64,000 nt of DNA from Verticillium longisporum (Eukaryota > Ascomycota > Sordariomycetes > Glomerellales > Plectosphaerellaceae), in NCBI GenBank assembly GCA_019188255.1, contig JAETXT010000002.1:3038001-3102000 (forward strand). Direction: 5' to 3'. Shown in pieces: positions 55,900 to 64,000 of the stretch (position 1 is the first letter of the stretch; each line of letters starts with the position of its first letter). The notes below the pieces were generated by a model. It did no database searches. It was not told the origin of the DNA and saw only the letters and a list, made by a program, of their open reading frames with translations. Both the position numbers and the translations under genes were made by a program.

Positions 55900-56750
55900 C
55901 AAGTTCCCACGAAATGGAAACTCGACTCGTAGCTGCCAGCCTGCCACCTGCTAGTCCGCCACTCGTGTCCGTCCGTGGACGGTCCTTCTCTGCTTGCAGG
56001 AAAAGCGGGCAATAGCGATCGGGCCCAGTGGATCTCGCGGTGCCTGAATACAGGGGCCCCCCGGAAGCACTTTCCCCCAAGACCCCCATTCAACCAAATG
56101 CGGGCAAGTGTGCTGGAGCATCAAGAGGCAACAGCCGGGGGCTAGTCGTGACTTCTGGCTTCGCAATCAAATCAAAAAGAACAATAATACCAATCCGACA
56201 CTGCAAGCAGAGGGAAAAGGTACCTGAGGTACTTCATTAGCCCGGCGACTTTGACGAACTCTCGGCCGACCTGGCCGCACCTCACATTTCCTTTCCTCCC
56301 CGTCGTCTCTTTGTAGGCAACTTCGTCCCCATCATCCACCTTGTCGTCGTCGGCCTCTCTCTTCCGCACTGCCAACCTCGACATCTGCTACTGCAGCCCG
56401 CATCCAGCAGCGCGCCTCGTCCCCCCCTCCGCACGACATCAAGCCCATCGAACCACACACAACCCCCCTCACTGGGCCTTTGTCGCCGCCCGCCGCCACG
56501 CTGCTCGTCCGCACTCAAGGAGCCCCGGAGGCTGTCGAATTTCTCTTCGCCTCTTTCGCTCCCTTGGTCTGTTCATACATAGCCAATCAGCCCGACGGTT
56601 GCTTTTGTTCGCTGTCTGCGAAATTCCTCAGCATTCAGAATGCCGATTTAATCTTAATTCGCGATCCTTGAACCCCCTTCCTCACGACGACTCCTTTTCG
56701 CCCTCCACCACCAGGACGACGACCTCCCAGGACTTCAAAATTCGATCAAC

Positions 56751-58751
56751 ATGGAATCCTGCGAGGGAGTCCTGTTGATTCCTCCCGAGAGAGGTCAAAT
56801 TCTCGGTCGTGCAGTCTGGAAGGTGTGTTGAACCCTACCCAGCCTTTCTCTCTCCCCTTGGAAGTGCCCTGCTAACCGAGTCCTCACAGCCGCGATATGT
56901 CGTCGTAGGCCGCCGCAACGCCCATAAGCAAGACAAACTCGAACAGCAGCCCAGTCCGAGCCTCGCGCAGGTCATGACGACCAGTCGCATTACCAATTCT
57001 TCATCCTCCTCCTCCTCGAAAACCCTTCTAAGCCACTGCCCACCGAGGATCCTTGCATATCTGTTTACAAGTCCAAGGTAAGGCTCACGGCATCGGAGTA
57101 CTCGGGCCAGAACCTAAGTTCTCCAAACTTGCAGGATGACTGGGAGCCCACCCACCAGTACCCTATCAGCGCCATTGTCGATTGCCAAGTGCAAATGGTC
57201 GCACATCGCAAACAGGGACCGGTGCTTCCCACCCTCGTTGTCACGATCAACGATAAGGAGCGAACACGCCGTTCCAGCAGAGCTGGAGGCCTAATCTCAA
57301 GCAAGGAGCCCAGTGCCACAACACTATGGTTCAGAACCCCTCCAGACGACCACCACATTAGTCTGCATGAGTGGGCTCGCTTCATCTTGATGAAGAAGAC
57401 AGCCCCAATGAGTCCAGACAGCCCGGCGTCGCCGTCTTTTATCAACCCGTTCCCGCAGCGCGCCCATATGAACGAGTATTACCCGCGTCCGTCTAGCGGC
57501 AATGCCAATTCTCGATCTGCTCTTTTGCACAAAAACTCGACTCAACACTCGGGTCGCGAGCGTCCTGTAACTTTCAGCTCAGAGTCTCCTAGCCTGCGTT
57601 CCAAGCGAAGTGATATATCGTCTCCTTCGAGTGCCTCACACCCAGCGCACATGGGCTATGCCATGCCCGATCTCAATAAATACACGACCGTCCTCCCAAC
57701 TGACATTCCATCCCCGGTGGCCACCGTGGGCGAGTATCAGCAAGGTGAGCTGATTGAGGGTTGGACCGCTGCGCAGGGACGATCTTCGACCGTCAGCTCA
57801 CCAATTCGAGGTCGAGGAAGTGTTAGCTCTCAGGCCTTACACCCCGCGGCTATCAACTCTAGCTCGCCACCCGCGGCGCGAGAGACAATCCTCGACCGAG
57901 CTTTCCAGCTTCGCTGCATTCCCGGCTCGGAACGGGAGGTGCCCGGAGAGGAGAAACTAACCTCACTGGCTCGCTTCGATGCTCTGATGCGCGAGGCAGA
58001 CGAAAAGCGTCAGCAAATAGAGAAGCGAAAGGAGACGGCGCGAGCAGCCTTGCAAAGTGCCTGGGATGTCGATGACAGCTCTTCGGCTGGGGAGGAGGAC
58101 GAAGAAGACTCGTCGTCGGACGAATATGCCCACGAAGCTGACGGAAACCGCCAAACACTCATCCCACCCAATGCGCAGCGAGCTCTAAACTATCTCGCGG
58201 GCCCGCCGCGTCAGCAGCGCGCCTCTTCGCAATCATTGGCGCATCAGCAGCAGCAGCAGTCGGCCTCTCAGTCATCCGCCACACGAAGCACTACGAACCA
58301 CGAAACACCTCTGCAGGCCCCATCCAGGCCCCATACCGCCCACTCGAAGCTCCGCCCTAGCGTCGCGCAAAGAACACTCAGTCAACCCCAGCTGGTACCA
58401 CAGGGCAGACTGGACGTCCCAATGCCATCATCCGGTAAGACTTCCGAAGATGGAGGCTCACGGCCGAACCAGGAGAAGCGCCAGTCCACTTCGAGTGCCA
58501 AGCGGCTGAGCTTCACCGAGTTTACCAAGCGCCTCTCCAGCACCAGCAGCTTACTCTTAGTCCAGACGAACGTGAGCGGCGGGAGCAGTCGCGAGAGCAT
58601 CGAGTTCGACCGAAATCCATCACCAGCACCGAGGGGTACTTTAAACGCTAGAGGCGCCCCTCCGCGCCCGCGGGACATGGACCGTGAGGAATGGGAGAAG
58701 CGCTGTGGCTGGCGAGCCGGCGTTGGCTTTACCGAAGGCGGCTTCTTGTGA
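56751..58751 (+). CDS. Large Ser-rich conserved fungal protein, possible PH-like N-terminus, about 625 aa, three exons
   Basis: Exons are 56751-56822, 56890-57077 and 57135-58751. The N-terminal 190 residues (LLIPPERGQILGRAVWKPRY, then VVVGRR; ISVYKSKDDWEPTHQYPISA, then IVDCQVQMVAHRKQGPVLPT; TLWFRTPPDDHHISLHEWAR) have the alternating strand pattern and closing helix of a PH-like fold, an inference from pattern only. The remainder is Ser/Pro/Gln-rich low complexity with a charged helix (LARFDALMREADEKRQQIEK) and an acidic patch (DVDDSSSAGEEDEEDSSSDE). A conserved-looking end (MDREEWEKRCGWRAGVGFTE) closes it. I recognise the type as a recurrent ascomycete hypothetical protein. The frame breaks near the A run 57019-57022; one added A restores KNPSKPLPTEDPCISVYKSK. 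Confidence 0.82.
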
Positions 58752-59460
58752 GCTTGTCTGCAACAATCTCCAAGGTCAACGACGGAGACTTTTTGACTCG
58801 TCGGATGACGATACTTGCTATTTTCCGAAAAAATCACCCGGCTGGGCCCATGAACGGTCAGCCGAGGTGTTACATGTACGACTGATTCGATCTGATACCA
58901 CGGCTTTCAATACGTAACGACTCATGATGGGAGCCATAATAGAGAGTGGCTTTGGCGTTGATGACCTTTTTCCCCCAGCGAGAAGGAGGCTGCTTTACTT
59001 GCTTGCGAACGAAGGGGGCGGCAAAGGCTTTTTTGATTGCATACATATGGACTGGCGACGCGCTGCCTCCTGAGGGCCGAGAGGAAGATAAAGGCGCTGC
59101 CCATCATCAGGATAGATGCCTGTTTTTGGTGTAGACCAACAATGAACCGATTTGATGCATATTTTACCACCTTGGAAGCTTCGCCGTGCTTGCTGCCTGT
59201 ACGAACTACGTGTAGTCTGTCCGCTCATCGCGTGGATCTGTGCGTCCCATTTGCCATGCTCAATAAAGCCTATCGATGGTTCACTAGCTACACTATTGCG
59301 ACGGCCATGTGCAATAACGCGCCTCTGTATGAAGCGCCACCTGGCCGTCGCCCCTGGCCGTCGGTCATCCAGATGGCATGTTCGAGCTGAAGGCTGTCAC
59401 TTCCGTACGTGTATGTCCCCCTCCCCAGACGCTTCTATATTGAACCCTGACCCCCATCTC
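58752..59460. other. Convergent 3' intergenic region
   Basis: This lies between the Ser-rich protein gene (+) and the carboxypeptidase gene (-). It contains no recognised feature. Confidence 0.45.
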
Positions 59461-61506
59461 CTACCCGCTCCACGCAGGCTGCACGACGACAAAGTCCTTC
59501 ACGACGGCCGTCCCGTCCGCCAGCGCCGCAATCTGCGCATCTGTACACTGGCCCGGAACGATGGGCGTGCTGGCGGTGTAGCAGAACACGGGCGCCTTGG
59601 CAGGCAGCGGCGTGCGCGCGCCCCGAATGTCCTTTGGCCCGCTCGTTGCGTACTTGTCCCCGTTGCCAATGGCCTTCTTGCCGGTCGCGACGTCTCTGCC
59701 CTCGATGGCGCGCTGGTAGATGGCGTAGGCGGTCGCGGGTTGGTAGTACGGGATCTCGTGCCCGGCGTTGGTGACAACGGAGAAGCTGAGGCGGCCGGCC
59801 TGGCGGACGTGGCCTGCCTTGCCGGCGGGAACACCGGGCACGGAGAGCGGGGCGTAGCCGGCGGCGGCAAAGCGGGCGCGGTTGCGGTGGGCGAGGGCGA
59901 GGGCTACTGCCTCGCCGCCGATCCAGTTTGCGCGCCAGTCGCGGTCACCGTGGATGAGGTGGACGGGTATGTCGGCGGCGAGGAGGCGCTCGACATGAGG
60001 CGCGAACGACAGGAGAAAGTCGCCCGTGGCGAAGAAGGGATATTGGATGCTCGGTGAGTAAGCGGTATAGTTCACGGGCACGCCGAGGCGGGACTGCGTG
60101 TTTTGGCGGTTGAGGAAGCCGTAAGCATAGGGAGGAGGGAACTGGGCGGCTGCTGGCTGGGTGATGTCGAAGGAATCGCGCTGGGGAGCGTTGTCAGCTT
60201 GGGCATCTTTCTTGGAGGAAGTGAATGGGAGGAAACAGATGGAAACTCACGCCTGTGGCCTCGTATCGGCGCTCGATCAGTGTATAGCACGTGAAGAAGG
60301 CATTATTGCAGACTGGGTAGACTTCGGGAGCGTTCCCCCAGCCTTCGGGATCGAGCCTGTTGGTGATGTTGCGACAGTCATCGATCAGATCGAAGCAGCC
60401 ACCAGGAGCCTCGGCCTGCTCGACCAGGTCCTCCACGGTAACTGGATCGAATATCTCGATGCCATAAGTATTGTTCAAGGCGAATTCTAGGTCAGCAAAT
60501 TGACCAACAATGTCGATGAAAGGGGCAATAATGCCGGCGGGGGCGATGCGGATAGACTTGGCGCGAGAGCAAATGCGAGGATTGGGCGGCAGCTTACCGG
60601 CCGCCGCAAGTTTGGACTGCGCTTCAAAGTAGGTCGCAATGGCAGGCACGTAGTGACCACCGCTAGGAACTTTTTAGTTTTGTGCGTTGGCGATACAATT
60701 GAAGCAGGTTTGGCCACCGCAAGATAGGGGGAGAAAGGGGGCGTGCACGTACTATGACTGTGACCAGAGGTTGATACTAGGCCGGACATAGTCTTTCAGT
60801 TTTTTCTCTCCCTGCCAGACTTGCATGAAGTCCCACAGAACCCGCGCAATGCTCTGCGTGGTGTTCAGCGTCTGGCTTGGGTCCTGGGTCGAGAAACTGC
60901 CATTGAAAAGAACAGTCTCATAATCAGGAACCGGAGTGCCTTCAGGATATACGAATCCACCGATCAGACCCAGGCGACCGGGCGTTACGTTATTGTAACT
61001 GAATCCCGTCTGCACCGGCTGGTCGATGTACAGCAAATTAGCCTTGTTATTCCATGAGTCGGCGTTGAGCTTCGTCGTCTTCGAGTCGGGCTGCACACGG
61101 CAGGGGCCGTTGCTGCCGAGAGCCTGATCGGTTGAGGGGGAGCCGGGCCCGCCGTTGATCCAGACAGTCAAGGGGTCAGACTTGGGGCGGCTGCGTGATT
61201 CAAAGAGCCAAAAGAAGATATTCTGCTCGAAGGGATAGTTTGTACTAGGTGGAAGCATGACGTATCCGCTGTACGACTTGACTCCGGGTGTCGTCTCACA
61301 AAAGTTGGAGACCTGGAATGCGTTAGGCGCAGTGTTCAAGTCGAGTGAGGGAGAGTTGAATAACAGACCTGTTTGACGGATACCCGGGGCTTTGGGCCAG
61401 AAGAGCAAGCTTTATCGTCGTTTTTACCATTCGTAGCAGGAGCTGCGGCGACGCCAGTGATGCTCAAGAGGGCACTAATACCGTTGAACACAAAGCTGGT
61501 TCTCAT
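59461..61506 (-). CDS. Secreted serine carboxypeptidase (family S10, carboxypeptidase S1-like), about 609 aa, four exons
   Basis: Exons are 61369-61506, 60753-61312, 60251-60662 and 59461-60180. The exact end of exon 1 is uncertain because a second in-phase donor lies 15 bases earlier in the transcript. The signal peptide is MRTSFVFNGISALLSITGVA, then AA. Family blocks are CETTPGVKSYSGYVMLP, FFWLFESRSRP, the oxyanion-hole WINGGPGSPS, NLLYIDQPVQTGFSY, the catalytic Ser in WSQSYGGHYVPAIA (split by intron 2), the catalytic Asp region HLIHGDRDWRANWIGGEAVA and the His in VVTNAGHEIPYYQP. The residue before the catalytic Ser is Gln where the family normally has Glu. It releases C-terminal amino acids from peptides, probably in acidic surroundings. 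Several Cys and N-glycosylation sites support secretion. Confidence 0.9.
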
Positions 61507-62201
61507 GTTGGGCTTCTGGGTAAAAGCAACGTCTTTGCCGAGTCAGTTTTGCTGAAATCGAGCAACACTGTTGAAGTAGATGTGTGTTGGTGGCAGTCGA
61601 TGATACTGGAGAAATAGTGATGAAAGCGTTGAATTGCGTCAAGACAGAGGTGGGAATCTTGATGGGGGCGCCTGATGCTGGTGCTCGAGATGAATTGTGA
61701 TAATGAGAGGGTCATGGACCCTTTTAAGTTGAAGTGAGGATCTTATTGAAACTTATGGATATTGCCGAGGCATGGGTAGTAGAGCTTGATGAGCGGTCAC
61801 TCCGGTGATCAAGCCACTTGCGGCCAGGGTCCAAAAGATGGTGTTGAGGGCCTGAATGGCAAATCTGGGATAGACACCTAGCTAAGAATGATCTTACAGG
61901 ATACGCAGCATCCAACCATCAGGCGAAACGGTGGCTCACATGGAAAGATGCAAGACATGTAGTCCTCTTTAGTCTGTCAGGGAGAACTGCTGGAGGTGTG
62001 TGGAAGAAGGGAACGACGGAATGCGACTGCCAACGCTGCAACGACGCATGGCGACGCCTTCCAGATGTGGTTCTGAATAAAATTCTAGCGGCGCATCGAG
62101 GTCTAGACGAGTCGAGGGAATCACTGACTGATGCTGCATTAAGGGACGGTAGAGTGAATATGGTCTAGGCCTAATGCTGGGCCATTTGCCATCTATGGGT
62201 T

Positions 62202-62270
62202 GGTAGGTAGGTAGATATCTAAGGTATCTTACCTACTTACCTACCTAGGTAGGTAGGTCAGGTAGGCAGG
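62202..62270. repeat. ACCT/AGGT tetranucleotide palindrome island
   Basis: It is a long run of GGTAGGTAGG and TACCTACTTACCTACC units flanking AAGGTATC, related to the other islands of the window. Confidence 0.9.
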
Positions 62271-62428
62271 CACCTTGGGAGGCACGTCCAGATGCGGTGG
62301 GCGACCATGTATCTGAGTGAGAGAGAGGAAGGAAGGAAGAAAGGGGCCTTTCTGAATACCACACGGACCAGTGCAAACCCTTTGGCGTTACCCAAGGTCA
62401 GGTCGGGTAGGGTAGGTACCTAGCTTGG

Positions 62429-62432
<4 letters not shown>

Positions 62433-62460
<28 letters not shown>
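62433..62460. repeat. CT microsatellite
   Basis: (CT)n runs for about 28 bases, followed by CACACAC. Confidence 0.9.
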
Positions 62461-62465
<5 letters not shown>

Positions 62466-63610
62466 CATCTAGAAGAATGCATCGCCCGTCCAAATGCATG
62501 CCCGCTGCGGCCTCGGATCGAACCAAGCACATGAGCGGTGATCCCGACGGATCCCATGCTCCCGCCACGTCTTTTCCTTACCCAGCGGTTGCACCCGTGG
62601 GTGGCGGCTGCGAGTGAAGAGCGCCTTGGCGATAGGCTACCGCCAACATGGTAGGGATCCGGGCGCCATCATGGGCTTGGCGTGGTGTCGTGAACAATAA
62701 GATATCCTAGATCAGGGGAGACGTTGATCAGACGGTACACCAACTGGCATGTTCGACACCGCCAGAATGACCACCAACCAGTTGATCAGTCTGGTCCGTT
62801 GCAGTGGGCGGTACGCCGTGCCAGAATGATGGGATGGACAGTTTGATGGCACCTCCCACATCGATAGAACCCATGCTAGCCATTCTCACATACACCATCG
62901 GCTGGATGCTTGCTAGCTCGTCTTTTTGCCTTTCGACAGTTCGTCCTTCATGCAGGGCCTACCTCTCTTCTCCTCGCGTTCAGATGTAAGACAGCGAACC
63001 CCTCCTCTGCGAGGACTGACAGAACTCATCACAAATCAGAAAAGCCAGACAAGTTTCTGGGTTTCGCTCCGGATCCGGGTCTGAATAAGGTCTCACGAGC
63101 CCCACGTGCCGACCTTTGTCCATGTTTGTCAAGCCCTGGAGCATGCGTGTGTGTCGAGACTCTAGATCGTCGTTGAACATCTTACCGACGCGTGTCTTCG
63201 CATCCCACGCACTACAGAGCCCATCCCTTGCATTGGTAAATGTGTCGCGCTGGGTGTTAGCGAACCACCACAGCGGGTGCTATCAAGCTCGACGTTCTGG
63301 AAGCACAGATGGAAACATGGAATCACTGACCCGCAAGAGCTGAGCGCCGAGAGGGGTCGGTGTCTGAGGCCCGCTCCATGTTTGTTCTCCTACCCTACCT
63401 GCCCCTTTCAGAACGCTCGAAATGCCTCTGCCGAACTAACTGTTATGAGAGTGATGGGGATACCATGACATAAGACGTTGGGTTGGGTTGGGTGGATCAA
63501 TGGCTAAAGCCGGCGTTCATTTCCACAGACCACATATCCACGGCTTCATCTCTGCGTGATTTGTCGCTTGCTGGATGTACCCAAGACACACTCCTCCTCC
63601 AACAACAAAC

Positions 63611-63703
63611 GGGCGTGTGGTCTAGGGGTATGACATCTGCTTAGCATTGATCTGATCAATTCTGAACTGCTGAAGGTCCCGGGTTCAATTCCCGGCGTGT
63701 CCA
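63611..63703 (+). tRNA. tRNA-Ala(AGC) with a 21-base intron
   Basis: The acceptor arm GGGCGTG pairs with CGTGTCC, including the G3-U70 wobble pair that is the universal alanine identity element. The D arm GTCT..TGAC and the T arm CCGGG-TTCAATT-CCCGG fold well. The anticodon loop is TTAGCA then T, with AGC at 63643-63645, interrupted after position 37 by an intron (63647-63667), the canonical site. The mature length is 72 bases plus CCA. The anticodon stem (TCTGC/GCTGA) has one T-T mismatch. A and B box promoters are internal. Confidence 0.88.
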
Positions 63704-64000
63704 CTTCTTTTGCCTTTTGCACTCCCTAATATTGATTGTGCTGGGAAGAAGACGCTTTTTAATTTTTGTGCAGGGTTTTCCTACATGTCTGATTCGCTTG
63801 TCATGTTTCGACCGCCAATCACCCATCTGCAGCAGAGACAGGGGTACGCTGGCGCTGACAAGCTGGGTGGCACGACGTCCGCCTTGTAGCCTGTGCAAGT
63901 ACAAAATGTCAAGCGCCAATTCGAGGTTTGATCAAGCAGATGAGACATTCTCGACAGTCATGTTCGGATGGCACATTACAAGGACTAGGTCATGTAGGGA
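63704..64000. other. 3' flank of the tRNA gene
   Basis: A TTCTTTT tract just after the tRNA fits RNA polymerase III termination. Nothing else is recognised up to the end of the window. Confidence 0.5.

Larger units (their letters stand above)
52119..56750. other. 4.6 kb gene-poor stretch
   Basis: Between the cutinase gene and the Ser-rich gene I find only one weak small ORF (52789-53172), a probable tRNA remnant (53748-53812), a GAGCTGT-type short repeat (55780-55818) and an ACCT island (55871-55899). The final 500 bases are C/T-rich leader for the gene at 56751. No transposase or reverse transcriptase fragments were recognised. Confidence 0.5.
61507..63610. other. 2.1 kb intergenic region with repeats
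   Basis: This contains the carboxypeptidase promoter, an ACCT island (62202-62270) and a CT microsatellite (62433-62460). No protein gene is supported. Confidence 0.5.

Overview
The window looks like nuclear DNA of a filamentous ascomycete, most likely a member of the Sordariomycetes. The evidence is short introns (about 50-75 bases, GT..AG, often with a CTGAC-like branch site), long pyrimidine-rich leaders, and gene content that includes a HET-domain protein, a Prm1 fusion protein, a bifunctional alpha-beta tryptophan synthase, a cutinase and small cysteine-rich fungal proteins. I see no operons, phage, CRISPR or intact transposons.

Layout. 1-5 kb: two conserved fungal proteins of unknown function, one probably mitochondrial. 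5.9-7.8 kb: a HET-domain gene. 8.3-12.2 kb: a TilS-like tRNA lysidine synthetase (-) and a mitochondrial S-adenosylmethionine carrier (+) that share a promoter filled with three minisatellites. 12.5-16.0 kb: a WDR48-like WD40 protein. 17.7 kb: a small Cys-rich ORF. 18.6-20.5 kb: the DEAD-box helicase Has1. 21.6-23.0 kb: 6-phosphofructo-2-kinase/fructose-2,6-bisphosphatase. 25.8-28.8 kb: a secreted aspartic protease and a probable GPI-anchored protein. 29.5 kb: a DUF829/TMEM53-like hydrolase. 31.3-33.3 kb: a three-KH RNA-binding protein. 34.4-36.0 kb: a nine-exon SAM methyltransferase with a duplicated Ala/Pro-rich N-terminus. 38.9-41.1 kb: PRM1. 42.3-44.7 kb: tryptophan synthase. 45.1-46.0 kb: mitochondrial ribosomal protein bL28m. 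46.5-47.5 kb: an unknown, probably coiled-coil protein. 47.8-49.3 kb: mitochondrial aspartate aminotransferase with a 3-base micro-exon. 51.3-52.1 kb: cutinase. 56.8-58.8 kb: a large Ser-rich conserved protein. 59.5-61.5 kb: a serine carboxypeptidase. 63.6 kb: an intron-containing tRNA-Ala(AGC). A gene-poor stretch runs from 52.1 to 56.75 kb.

Most genes are unlinked housekeeping functions: amino-acid metabolism (tryptophan synthase, aspartate aminotransferase), mitochondrial function (SAM carrier, bL28m), RNA biology (Has1, KH protein, TilS-like) and glycolytic control. Four secreted proteins (cutinase, aspartic protease, carboxypeptidase, GPI-type protein) fit a saprotrophic or plant-associated lifestyle. 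I found no convincing biosynthetic cluster.

The most important technical point is that nine genes carry ten single-base reading-frame breaks, nearly all in short homopolymer runs, and in each case one inserted or removed base restores the conserved protein. This pattern points to draft-assembly errors rather than pseudogenes. The most interesting biological candidates are the 3-base micro-exon in the aminotransferase, a local cluster of non-conservative changes in the phosphate-binding region of the tryptophan synthase alpha domain, altered active-site neighbours in two secreted proteases, and the minisatellite-packed divergent promoter.
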